A stretch of DNA of 64,000 nt, taken from Nitrospirales bacterium. GTDB taxonomy: Bacteria; Nitrospirota; Nitrospiria; Nitrospirales; UBA8639. Below the pieces are notes generated by a model. The model did no database searches. It was not told where the DNA came from and was given only the letters and a program-made list of their open reading frames with translations. The position numbers and the translations under genes are program-made. Numbering within the stretch: the first letter of the stretch is position 1; each line of letters opens with the position of its first letter. The DNA lies in the NCBI GenBank assembly GCA_031315865.1, contig JALDRJ010000002.1:3694001-3758000 (forward strand), read 5' to 3'. Positions 55,255 through 63,294 of this stretch are shown one piece after another.

Positions 55255-56292
55255 TTACAGATAACGAAGCAAAATATGGTAACGTCCCGACATCATTTCC
55301 TCTGCACTGAGATCTGGCCAATTCTCTTCAACGATTTGCCAAAATCCGTCGACTTCGTCAGCAAGATTCTGAAATTCATTAATATTCCGTAGTGGTTCAT
55401 TGATGACGGCCTGCATAATAAAACCGTGACGTCGAGCGATCTTAATAAGATTGGACATGGTATGACGGGGATAGGCCAATCCAGTGAAAAAGAAGTCGGT
55501 CATCTGCTTGGCCCGTTGCGGATGAAACTCACTCGCAAACCGTCGGTATTCTTGATTCGTGAGTAAAAGATGCCCCCAGGGAATATTTGTCGTGGCATAC
55601 CGATGCGGACCCAGGTACGAAAAAAAAGAAAAGTGTTTAATACAGAAGACCGCCCCTTTATTCGCGACCATCGCTACAGCCTTAAAGATACCGTCCCAGT
55701 TGGGAATATGATCAATCGCCTTGACATAAAACAGATCAAACTTCTCATCGAGTTGAGCCAAATCATGAGCGCCAATTTGAGCAAAACGATAGGTTTTGGT
55801 TGGTTGGGGGGTATAAGGCACGCGATCTGGCTTCAATGAAAAGTGCTCATACCCGAGAAAGGACCGATACTGTTCATACTCAAACGCATCTGGACAATGT
55901 ACCCGAATAAACTCCCGGATACTTTGAAACTCTGCGTCTTGATCATGTCCCTGCCAACTCGTCTTGTGTTCTTCATTTAAAAACGGGTCAGCACCCACGG
56001 CTGAGTCCAGATCTGAAAACTCTAATAATAACCGGGGAATCATCCCATTTCCCGTGCCAATATCCAACAGCTTCTTACCCTTCAAATTAATATTGGCCTT
56101 CTGAAAAAGCTGGAGAGCCTGGTGCACTTGCAAAAAAATTCGCCCTCGTTGCCTGTCCGTGAGAGGGCCAGGAGGGGGAGAATCCCAATAGTTCGTCCCT
56201 GGGCTTGTTGGGGATAAAAACGGTAAAAGATATTCATCACTCACTGGTAATTTTTTGCCATTATCCTTCGTGAAAAAGCTAACATCTCTCAT
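55255..56292 (-). CDS. Class I SAM-dependent methyltransferase (glycan cluster)
   Basis: A 345-residue protein from the ATG at 56292, with GGGAGGAAGAAA upstream. KGKKLLDIGTGNGMIPRLLLEFS is the SAM-binding motif. FDLFYVKAIDHIPNWDGIFKAVAMVANKGAVFCIKHFSFFSYLGPHRYATTNIPWGHLLL belongs to the later strands and has the unusual 'ATTNIPWGH' loop. PGTNYWDSPPPGPLT near the N-terminus suggests a substrate lid. The substrate is probably a sugar; it is the first gene of the AsnB/CmoA-like group on the minus strand. Confidence 0.85.
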   Translation of the reverse strand: MRDVSFFTKDNGKKLPVSDEYLLPFLSPTSPGTNYWDSPPPGPLTDRQRGRIFLQVHQALQLFQKANINLKGKKLLDIGTGNGMIPRLLLEFSDLDSAVGADPFLNEEHKTSWQGHDQDAEFQSIREFIRVHCPDAFEYEQYRSFLGYEHFSLKPDRVPYTPQPTKTYRFAQIGAHDLAQLDEKFDLFYVKAIDHIPNWDGIFKAVAMVANKGAVFCIKHFSFFSYLGPHRYATTNIPWGHLLLTNQEYRRFASEFHPQRAKQMTDFFFTGLAYPRHTMSNLIKIARRHGFIMQAVINEPLRNINEFQNLADEVDGFWQIVEENWPDLSAEEMMSGRYHILLRYL

Positions 56293-56980
56293 TTTCTTCC
56301 TCCCTCTATCTTGCCAGTATGAACGAGTCAAATAGAAACTTGAGTATGAGTACAGATCAAAGCCACTCACCCGTCACCAATCTTTATCGTGTATCTCGTG
56401 AAATCTACCACGTTGCCCCAATGATTTATAGCCGAAATAATTCTTTTACGATGAAAGACAACAGCTATAACATTGAATCCCCTATTACGTCCACGTTGTC
56501 CACTTGCGACAGTATGGAGGGAGTCAAATGGTGCACCAGTGAAGCGGGCCGAAGTCTGGCTGGAATACGAACATGGGGAAAATCCTTTGTTAATATTTTC
56601 CTTCTGGGCCTGTTGAAAAAAGCCGTCAGCGGCATTCTCGGCCTTGCTGCTTGGCTCGCATTGCTCATGATTTTCGCCAATGGCCCCTTCCCTCACATGA
56701 TGAAGTGTTCAACAGGACTGAAACACGGAAGATGAGCCAAGACTTTTTTGAACCGCCCCGACGCTACTGAGGCATAACGTCGTTCCAACGAAATATGGCC
56801 CTTGATAACCTCATTATTCAACACTCCCCTTCTCAACCAATCCAATAGGCATTGCGAGCTGGTTTTTCATTGTAAAAGTGGAAAAATGCTTCGATTGAGG
56901 GTGAGCAAAGATTTGGAGAAGCTCACAAGCAAGCACGCGACTTGCCCCTTTACCTAAGCTGTCACACAGGATGCGGATCG
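56293..56980. other. Intergenic stretch at the edge of the RHS island
   Basis: About 690 bases. A 138-codon plus-strand frame (56319-56735) has one hydrophobic segment but poor coding composition and no ribosome binding site, so it is not called. The remainder shows no feature. Confidence 0.4.
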
Positions 56981-56981
56981 G

Positions 56982-57473
56982 TTGCGTCAGACTCCAGCAA
57001 CCATGCGACTAAGAGGAGGGCCCTTTAGTCTGCACTTTGGACTCCCACAACTGGAACCTCACCCAGCGAATCCACTGGTGCATTTGGTTTCCCATGGTGG
57101 AACGCCTTCTACCAGCATCACTCCCGCTGCCAATACTGTCCTACCGGGAGCCACTGTAACATTTTCCTGGAGCTACACCGCTGGAGGTACGAGCGGAACA
57201 GATGTCGCCTACAAGTACACGAGTAAAGAATTGGATGGGTCAACGGGGCTCTTTGGCCACGATCACTGCATGGGCGAACCCCACATGGTGCCCCATCCTT
57301 GGTTGTTGATGCTTTCTACCGTTTACGCAATCGATTACAGGTGGCCAAATCTATGAAGCCCGGTACTACGACGCGGCTCTCAGCCCTTGGCCACGGTCAT
57401 TGACAAGGCGCCACGCTTCTGATGATCCCCTTTGAAATGGCCACCATTTCGCCGCTCCAAAAATGCGATTAGA
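56982..57473 (+). pseudogene. Broken RHS core fragment
   Basis: AYKYTSKELDGSTGL (near 57207-57251) and IYEARYYDAALS (57352-57387) are recognisable pieces of the RHS hyperconserved core (YKYTGKExDxETGLYYYxARYYDP). They lie in different frames and are separated by unrelated sequence, and the TSITPAANTVLPGATVTFSWSYT part upstream looks like a beta-rich extracellular domain. The region is a decayed end of an RHS gene. A stop at 57470-57472 separates it from the tip that follows. Confidence 0.7.
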
Positions 57474-57487
57474 AGTGGCCAAGTATT

Positions 57488-58510
57488 TCCGCCGATACGA
57501 TAGTCCCTAGTGTCACTGATCCACAGGCACTCAATCGCTACAGCTATGCCAGAAATAATCCGATTCTCTTCATCGATCCATCAGGGCACTTCTTTAAGAA
57601 ACAGTTTAAAAGTATTAAGAAGGCCTTCAAAAAATTTGAAAAGGCAGGATGGAAATATCGACATTATTGGAATCCTAGTACGATTGCGATTGACTACGCC
57701 TTAACGAACCGTACGATCGGACCTTATGCCCGTGCTGTTGGATTTGCAGCGGCCTCTTATTATGGGGGTGCTTTGGGAGCTGCTGGGTTTCAGGCTTATT
57801 TATCAAGACTAGACGGTGGGTCAATAGGAGATGCAGCCAAGGCTGGAGGCATTACACTTGCCGTTGGTCGAATAGGGTATGGTGCTTATACGACCAAGGC
57901 CAATGGAGGATCATATGGCGATGCATTCAAAACTGCGGGCATTGCCTTAGCATCTTCAGCAGCCGGACAGACCTTCACGGACTTAGGCGGGAATTATATT
58001 TTAGGTGGAGCTGGGGCTGGAGCGTTAGGTGGATATCTTAGTGGAGGCGATCCGGGACAAGAGGCTGCCTTAGGTGCCACTGGTGCAGTAGCTAGCGGTG
58101 CCTTCGCAGGAAGGAATGTAGGCGCAGATTTATTAGATGCAGCTGGAAAGGTATGGAACCTGCCGAATACCGCCGTGGGCTTAGTTTGGGGTGGGATCGG
58201 TGTCCTCGGAGGCGCAGGAGTCTCCATTGGCAATAATGCCATTCAGTTTACTAACCACCCATTGGGAGTAAATGCCGTAACGTTAGGAAACACAATCAGC
58301 TATACTCAAGGTAGTGGTCCAGGAGATTATGACTTCCTATATGATTCCAAAGTACGTCTTAACATCGGTCTACATGAACAGGCTCACACCTATCAATCTC
58401 AGGTCTACGGACCATTATTTCTTCCACTCTGGCTCCTGGGAGGCGGCCCTAGCGCATCAAACCCCTTTGAGCAAAGCGCCAATAATTTCGCCCTGGGAGG
58501 GTCCTGGTGA
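57488..58510 (+). CDS. Orphan RHS C-terminal tip 1 with HExxH motif (5'-truncated)
   Basis: The frame opens just after a stop at 57470-57472 and encodes ISADTIVPSVTDPQALNRYSYARNNPILFIDPSGH, the standard end of the RHS core, then a Gly/Ala-rich linker and LHEQAHTYQSQVYGPLFLPLWLLGG at the C-terminus. HEQAH matches the HExxH zinc-metallopeptidase pattern seen in some RHS toxin tips. The only in-frame start codons are far downstream (TTG 57773), so it is probably silent unless recombined into a full RHS gene. Its stop overlaps the next gene's GTG, a candidate immunity gene. Confidence 0.8.
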   Translation, partial: SADTIVPSVTDPQALNRYSYARNNPILFIDPSGHFFKKQFKSIKKAFKKFEKAGWKYRHYWNPSTIAIDYALTNRTIGPYARAVGFAAASYYGGALGAAGFQAYLSRLDGGSIGDAAKAGGITLAVGRIGYGAYTTKANGGSYGDAFKTAGIALASSAAGQTFTDLGGNYILGGAGAGALGGYLSGGDPGQEAALGATGAVASGAFAGRNVGADLLDAAGKVWNLPNTAVGLVWGGIGVLGGAGVSIGNNAIQFTNHPLGVNAVTLGNTISYTQGSGPGDYDFLYDSKVRLNIGLHEQAHTYQSQVYGPLFLPLWLLGGGPSASNPFEQSANNFALGGSW

Positions 58511-58896
58511 TTAGACGAATCCAGGCAATACCCGTGAACAAACCTGCATATACAGTACTATTGTTGTTTATGTTATTTAGCCTTTCTGGATGTGAAGATT
58601 TTGGTTTTGAAGGCCCCCGAATCAGAAACGGGTTCTCTACACCAATAAAGATACATATTCTGTTTAAGAACGGAGAAACCCGAACTGGGGTTTTGCCAGC
58701 AGGAGCACGAACTCATCTTGGAATACAGGGTATGAGTATTAAGCAGGTCCAGATCTACCAGAATGAGGTGTTAAAAATTGAAATCCCCAATTCTGAATTT
58801 CCTACGTATGAGCAGTTCATGAAGTTCAAAAATAACCCAACAGAAATTTGGACTATAGACGAAAAGGGGATTTACCATCTGTCTGTTCCTAATTAG
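58507..58896 (+). CDS. Predicted lipoprotein, candidate immunity protein for RHS tip 1
   Basis: A 129-residue protein with a GTG start overlapping the tip's stop (GTGA). VLLLFMLFSLSGC is a signal ending in lipobox LSGC, placing it in the envelope. The mature part is beta-rich (TPIKIHILFKNGETRTGVLPAGARTHL, SIKQVQIYQNEVLKIEI). Tight coupling to the toxin-like tip and envelope location fit an immunity protein protecting the periplasm. The sequence itself was not recognised, so the role is inferred from position. Confidence 0.75.
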   Translation: MIRRIQAIPVNKPAYTVLLLFMLFSLSGCEDFGFEGPRIRNGFSTPIKIHILFKNGETRTGVLPAGARTHLGIQGMSIKQVQIYQNEVLKIEIPNSEFPTYEQFMKFKNNPTEIWTIDEKGIYHLSVPN

Positions 58897-58991
58897 CGTA
58901 CCTGAAAAAACTGAGGTCACATGATAAGGAAAGAGGGACACTGATAATTTAATAAGTTAACAGACACCTCAACCGTCGTTAAGGTAAAGTC

Positions 58992-59015
58992 GAATACGGG
59001 TCAAATCTTTTGTTA
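58992..59015 (+). repeat. Dispersed short repeat, copy 1
   Basis: Contains gggtcaaatcttttgtt, shared with copies near 62197 and 63242. It lies just before the IS3 element. Confidence 0.6.
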
Positions 59016-59108
59016 GATTTTTCTACTCAGACAGATGGTCCAATGATGTGATTCGAGAAGTGGTCCCCGTTTTTTGGACAGCTCGATAAGTGAAATTTCT
59101 GCCTTTCC

Positions 59109-59954
59109 TTACGCTACCTGCTGTGTTTTGAGATCAGCAAAATATACGGTATCAGGTGTTTGTCGATTCAAGGTCTGATGACGGCGTACGTTGTTATAGA
59201 ATTGAAAATAGCTTGTCAGGCCAGCGCACAGCGTGGCTGGCGTGTTATAAGCTCGTAGATACACATCCTCGTACTTTACGCTCCGCCAGAGCCGTTCCAC
59301 AAAGACATTGTCGACCCACCGCCCTTTCCCATCCATGCTAATCCGTACTCCATGAGCTTTGAGCACCCCCGTGAAAGCCTCACTGGTGTATTGCGCCCCC
59401 TGGTCAGTATTGAAAATTTCGGGCGCGCCATAATGGCGGAGTGCTTCTTCTAACGCTTCCACACAGGCCTCAGTCTCCAGAGTATTCGAAACCCGCCAGG
59501 CCAGCACTCGCCGTGAGTGCCAGTCCATAATGACCGTGAGATACATAAATCCCTTGGCCATGGGAATGTAACAGATATCACTCGCCCAGACCTGATTCGA
59601 GCGGTCAATATTCAGGCCTCTCAGCAAGTAAGGATACACCTTATGCTCCTTGCCCGGCTGACTGGTGCGGGGCTTGGGATAGAGAGCCCGGAGCCCCATG
59701 TTCCGCATCAGGCGCTGGACCCGCTTCCGGTTCACGCCGTACCCTCGATGCCGAAGTTCAACGCACAGGCGTCGACTTCCGTAGAACGGCCATTGCAGAT
59801 AGAGCGCGTCGAGCTGTCTCATCAATGCGAGATCAGCCTCCGAGACAGCCTGTGAGCGAGCATACACACTGGAGCGAGGGACGGCCAACAGCCCACACTG
59901 ACGAACCACAGAGAGTTTTTGCTTGCCCTTGATCATCGCTTTGCGCTCGCTCAT
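59109..59954 (-). CDS. IS3 transposase OrfB (DDE integrase)
   Basis: A 281-residue protein from the ATG at 59954, which overlaps the orfA stop. HTH_21-like YGSRRLCVELRHRGYGVNRKRVQRLM precedes an rve-type core with DICYIPMAKGFMYLTVIMDWHSR (first Asp), IFNTDQGAQYTS (second Asp) and DNVFVERLWRSVKYEDVY (Glu). All catalytic residues are visible. The frame extends upstream through the orfA end to 60110, allowing a fusion by -1 frameshifting. The gene looks intact, so the element may be active. Confidence 0.95.
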   Translation of the reverse strand: MSERKAMIKGKQKLSVVRQCGLLAVPRSSVYARSQAVSEADLALMRQLDALYLQWPFYGSRRLCVELRHRGYGVNRKRVQRLMRNMGLRALYPKPRTSQPGKEHKVYPYLLRGLNIDRSNQVWASDICYIPMAKGFMYLTVIMDWHSRRVLAWRVSNTLETEACVEALEEALRHYGAPEIFNTDQGAQYTSEAFTGVLKAHGVRISMDGKGRWVDNVFVERLWRSVKYEDVYLRAYNTPATLCAGLTSYFQFYNNVRRHQTLNRQTPDTVYFADLKTQQVA

Positions 59955-60241
59955 CGGCCGTGCCCGAGCGCGTTGGCTAAAAAATCCTTCTCCATGGTGA
60001 GCTGTCCAATCTTGGCATGGAGTTTCTGCTGCACCTGCTCGTGAGTCGCGGCATCGGCGGGGCTTGCTCCAAATACGTGTTCGGCTTTGGCAAGCAGCTG
60101 TTTCCTCCAATCCTGGATTTGATTGGGATGCACATCAAACTGTTTCACCAACTCTGCCAGTGTGCGATCTCCTCGAACCGCCGCGAGGGCAACTTTGGCC
60201 TTAAAAGCGGGAGAGTGATTCCTTCGTGATCGTCGTGCCAT
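59951..60241 (-). CDS. IS3 transposase OrfA (helix-turn-helix)
   Basis: A 96-residue protein. HSPAFKAKVALAAVRGDRTLAELVKQFDVHPNQIQDWRKQLL is the HTH_Tnp_1 helix-turn-helix that binds the element ends. A leucine-rich helix (LHAKIGQLTMEKDFL) follows, as in IS3 OrfA. GGAGCAGAAG precedes the ATG at 60241. Near its end the sequence TTTTTTA allows a -1 shift into orfB. Confidence 0.95.
   Translation of the reverse strand: MARRSRRNHSPAFKAKVALAAVRGDRTLAELVKQFDVHPNQIQDWRKQLLAKAEHVFGASPADAATHEQVQQKLHAKIGQLTMEKDFLANALGHGR
59978..59984 (-). other. Slippery heptamer T TTT TTA in orfA/orfB overlap
   Basis: On the coding strand the orfA frame reads GAT TTT TTA GCC. T TTT TTA is the X XXY YYZ type. A -1 shift gives ...DFL then SQRARARPMSERK, joining OrfA to OrfB as the IS3 OrfAB transposase. 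Confidence 0.7.
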
Positions 60242-60341
60242 CTTCTGCTCCTTTCGTTGAACAAAAATATACCGCAGAAGATTTCACTTAGCATCCAGAA
60301 ATTCCTGTCTCAGAAGTGGGGTCCACTTCTCCACCGTTCCC

Positions 60342-61368
60342 AAAATGCGATTAGAAGTGACCAAGTATCTCCGCGGATACGATTGTGCCGAGCACCACCG
60401 ATCCGCAAGCATTCAATCGGTATAGCTATGCCAATAACAATCCGATTCTCTACACCGATCCATCTGGGCACTTTTTCAAGAAGGCGTTACGTAAAATTGG
60501 AAAGGCGTTTAACTCTCCGATTTTTAGAGGCATTGCTTGGGCTCTCGCTCCTGGTGCTGCGGCATATTTTGATCCCTACACCAGTAACACAGCTTTTTCT
60601 CTGAGTGCGGGAGCCATTGCCACCTATCTGTGTGGGGGCAGTCCGATCTGCGGCGGCGCGGCATCGGGAGCCGTCGGGCCTATTTGAGCGGAGGGAACAT
60701 TGGGCGAGGAGCTGGAGTCGGCGCGGCTGTCGGGGCCGTCTCATTTGGAACAGACTATTGGGCCAACCAGGCGACGCAGGGGGAATACCTTGTCGCCTCG
60801 GCATTCGTCGGCGGAGCTGCCGGAGCGGCCACGGGAGCCGCATTGAATGGTGGCAACGCGAGACAAATTATCCAAGCATCTCTGATTCAAGGATCAGTTG
60901 CAGCCATCTCGACGTACATTAGCTTACATTCACAAGTATCTGCGGGAGAAGGGCAACAAATTGCCCTTGAGCAGAAGAACTTCGATGCAATGAACGTTGC
61001 TAAAGGAGGGAATTTTTCGCCGGAGGATGAAGAGACTTTGGTTGCAGCTGTAGTGGTAGGATTTGGTACTGAAGAAGCTGCTGCAAACGCAGCGGAAGCT
61101 GCACAATTGTATACACCTGGAGGTAGTGTTGTAGGGTCTACAATCAAAGGCTATACTAAACATGGTATCAATCAGGCTCTTGGTCGAGATGGTGTAGGAG
61201 TTAGTCCAAAAGCTATTTTAGATACAGTTCGAAGCCCTAACAAAATTAAAGTGATGCCAGATGGTGTCAGAAGAATTTATGGTTCTCAAGCTGGAAGTAA
61301 GGATTCGCCCAGATGGGAATGTCATTACAGTAATACCTAAAGGTACAGAAGCACATAGGTTGAAGTGA
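60342..61368 (+). pseudogene. Orphan RHS C-terminal tip 2, with two compensating frameshifts
   Basis: The first frame encodes ADTIVPSTTDPQAFNRYSYANNNPILYTDPSGH (RHS core end) and a Gly/Ala-rich linker. After GGAASGAVG (near 60675) the reading must change frame to continue as AYLSGGNIGRGAGVGAAVGAV. Near 61296 it changes back, ending VRIRPDGNVITVIPKGTEAHRLK at a stop at 61366-61368. The C-terminal domain KGYTKHGINQALGRDGVGVSPKAILDTVRSP is a toxin domain type common in RHS and polymorphic toxins. The lesions leave no complete product, unless they are sequencing errors. A small gene follows after 10 bases. Confidence 0.82.
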
Positions 61369-61378
61369 GGGCTAAACT

Positions 61379-61630
61379 ATGAGCATTGCAAAAAGTAAGA
61401 AGAATACTCTACGTATTACAGAAATTCTCCATGAAAGAGGTTCGTCCATGGTAGAGGAGATTTCAAAGGTTCCAGATGTTCAGTTACTGTCTCGTGCTTT
61501 AAGAGAAATAATCGTCGATGAGCTGGGCGATGAATTTTTTCAGAGAGGACTACGAGAAGATGGAGAACCAAATGAGTACGGGCTGGAATTAGAGAACCTT
61601 ACTGATGCCTGTGGTTTAGCATGGGATTAA
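61379..61630 (+). CDS. Small acidic protein, candidate immunity protein for RHS tip 2
   Basis: An 83-residue cytoplasmic-type protein starting 10 bases after the end of tip 2. It is acidic towards the C-terminus (EDGEPNEYGLELENLTDACGLAWD), typical of immunity proteins that block basic nucleases. A helical first half (ITEILHERGSSMVEEISKV, VQLLSRALREIIVDELGDEFF) is visible. No family was recognised; the assignment rests on position and charge. Confidence 0.7.
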   Translation: MSIAKSKKNTLRITEILHERGSSMVEEISKVPDVQLLSRALREIIVDELGDEFFQRGLREDGEPNEYGLELENLTDACGLAWD

Positions 61631-61742
61631 CCCAGCCACATTCAACCTTGAAGTGCACTACTGGCTTCGCGAAAATATAGGGGAAATTTGTAAATGGGGT
61701 CATTGCTTGACTTTATATTATCCCCTTATTCGTCCTGAGGCT

Positions 61743-62215
61743 ATGGCCCGTCCATGACGACTCGAATATGCCGGGGCCCTGTATCATCTCACGCTCGGGA
61801 CACTGGGTGGCAGGCTATCTCTCTGGATGACACCGACCGCGCACGCTTCCTGGATCTTCTCGGTGAGGAGGTCGAACAACAGCACTGACGGTGCTTGGCC
61901 TAGTGCTTGATAGACAACCATGACCATCTTTTACTTGAAACGCAGGAAGCGAACCTGAGTCGGGGCATGCGCCGGCTCAATGGGCAATATACCCAAGGCT
62001 TTATCGGCGTGTCCCTCGGGCGCAGACGCTCCCCACTCGAGTAACGGGACCGGAAGTTTTGGCGCAGGTTGGCCAGGTGTATGGACTGATGACACCGCCC
62101 TCCTGACCCGCTCCCATTCGGGAGCCTATCAGTGTGCGGCCTGGCTGCGGCGACTGGCAGCCAACGAACCCGTAGCGGTGGTCGCCCAAATACGGGAAAT
62201 ACGGGTCAAATCTTT
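61743..62215 (+). pseudogene. Decayed RAYT (IS200-like Y1) transposase
   Basis: Pieces of a REP-associated tyrosine transposase are readable in different frames: MARP (61743), LEYAGALYHLT, WQAISLDDTDRARFLDLLGEEVEQQ, then a shifted DNHDHLLLETQEANLSRGMRRLNGQYTQGF and a C-terminal VYGL.DTALLTRSHSGAYQCAAWL with LANEPVAVVAQ. The Tyr-containing helix and catalytic HUH (HDHLLL) are interrupted by frameshifts and deletions. The gene is dead. Confidence 0.75.
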
Positions 62216-62220
62216 TGTTG
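62197..62220 (+). repeat. Dispersed short repeat, copy 2
   Basis: aatacgggtcaaatctttt continues as gttg; nearly identical to copy 1 near 58992 and related to copy 3 near 63242. It lies directly at the end of the decayed RAYT gene. Confidence 0.6.
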
Positions 62221-62605
62221 TTGTTTTCTTCTTCGACAGTTCCAGCTGCCATTGTCCTTTCCCGCCCTGGACCTATTGGAGGCACAGAGAGCACGCATTT
62301 AGAACTGGCCAGAATCTTTGATTTGCAATCAGTCTAAATTTACGCGTTGCTGAAAAACACAAATTGAAGGTAGCCAATTACGTCATCAAGCACGCGCCTT
62401 ACCCGCTCTTGAACAGACATCGACTAGATGGGGACCACTCTATTCTAAATGCAAGCGAGAAGAACCAAACAGTCGATTAAGAATACAATAACAAAAGACT
62501 TGACTCCAATTTTAGAAATTTAGAAGAGGAGAAAGAAGCTGGATGGACGTCGGTTTTTATGCTATGATGATTATATTGTGATGTTTTGCACGCGGAGTGA
62601 TTGCA

Positions 62606-62851
62606 ATGGCCCAAGAGACTGGAAATGTTACAGTAAGAATGCCCGTGAAAACCCAAAAGAAACTGGATCAGATTGCCGCAGAAGCCGATCGGTCCCGGAA
62701 CTGGATTATCAATGAAGCGATCGACCAATACCTGGATGTCTATGCGTGGCAGGAAGAGCGTATCCGTGAACGGCTGAAAAAAGCGGAAAAAGGAGGAAAA
62801 TTCCTTACCAAGGATCAAGTCAGTGACGTCATTGAGTCCTTTAAGCCATGA
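62606..62851 (+). CDS. ParD/RHH-type antitoxin
   Basis: An 81-residue protein. GNVTVRMPVKTQKKLDQIAAEADRSRNWIINEAIDQYLD is a ribbon-helix-helix with the beta strand VTVRMP and helices typical of CopG/ParD antitoxins. A charged C-terminal tail would bind the toxin. The ATG at 62606 is chosen over a GTG at 62597 because cggag then has a suitable spacing. It overlaps the toxin gene by 4 bases (ATGA) and probably represses the pair. Confidence 0.92.
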   Translation: MAQETGNVTVRMPVKTQKKLDQIAAEADRSRNWIINEAIDQYLDVYAWQEERIRERLKKAEKGGKFLTKDQVSDVIESFKP

Positions 62852-63150
62852 TGAAGGAAGTCGAATGGCTTGAGGAGGCCCTTCAGGATTTAAAGGAAAT
62901 CGGCCAGTTTATCGCAACCGATGATCCGCAGGCAGCGTACCGGGTTTTGACCAAAATCGAAACCAGCGTTCAATCCCTCGAACACCACCCACAGCTCGGT
63001 CGGCCTGGACGTGTGCCAAAAACACGGGAGCTGATCATTCCGGGCCTGCCGTTTATCGTTCCGTATTACCTGAAACAGCATAAAATCCGCATTCTGGCCG
63101 TGATGCATACCGCCAGAAAATGGCCTGATGAGTTTACCAATCTTCAATAA
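62848..63150 (+). CDS. ParE/RelE-family toxin
   Basis: A 100-residue protein. VEWLEEALQDLKEIGQFIATDDPQAAYRV and LEHHPQLGRPGRVPKTRELIIPGLPFIVPYYLKQHKIRILAVMHTARKWP follow the ParE/RelE pattern, including GRPGR, the Arg-rich strand and the C-terminal HxARxWP. ParE members poison DNA gyrase, whereas RelE members cut mRNA on the ribosome; the two cannot be separated with certainty here, though GRxGR and HTARKWP favour ParE. It pairs with the upstream RHH antitoxin. Confidence 0.93.
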   Translation: MMKEVEWLEEALQDLKEIGQFIATDDPQAAYRVLTKIETSVQSLEHHPQLGRPGRVPKTRELIIPGLPFIVPYYLKQHKIRILAVMHTARKWPDEFTNLQ

Positions 63151-63241
63151 GGGAAGCCGTACAGAATTGAGGTACGACAAATACCGCCCAAAATTTCTGC
63201 GCCATTTATAGGCGTTTCAAATAATTTCCGTAAAGGATAAA

Positions 63242-63260
63242 GGGGGCAAATCTTTTGTTG
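63242..63260 (+). repeat. Dispersed short repeat, copy 3 (diverged)
   Basis: gggggcaaatcttttgttg shares the caaatcttttgtt core with copies near 58992 and 62197. It marks the right edge of the mobile island, just before the 2-epimerase gene. Confidence 0.5.
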
Positions 63261-63294
63261 ATTAATTTGCGCACGGCACACACATTTCCTGGAA

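Larger units (their letters stand above)
59061..60325 (-). mobile_element. IS3-family insertion sequence
   Basis: About 1.27 kb. Ends tggtcccc (left) and ggggtcca (right) are inverted, extended imperfectly inward (ttttttggacag against the reverse complement ttctgagacag) and by flanking agaag/cttct. Two overlapping genes (orfA and orfB) on the minus strand carry helix-turn-helix and DDE integrase domains. Exact ends and target duplication could not be settled. It separates the two RHS tips. Confidence 0.85.

Noticed and set aside
56319-56735. 138-codon plus-strand frame with a hydrophobic segment
   Set aside because: It overlaps the upstream region of the methyltransferase gene, lacks a ribosome binding site and has poor coding character.
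61980-62321. 113-codon frame over the RAYT remnant
   Set aside because: It reads partly along the decayed transposase in one of its broken frames and then into non-coding sequence; better described as a pseudogene.
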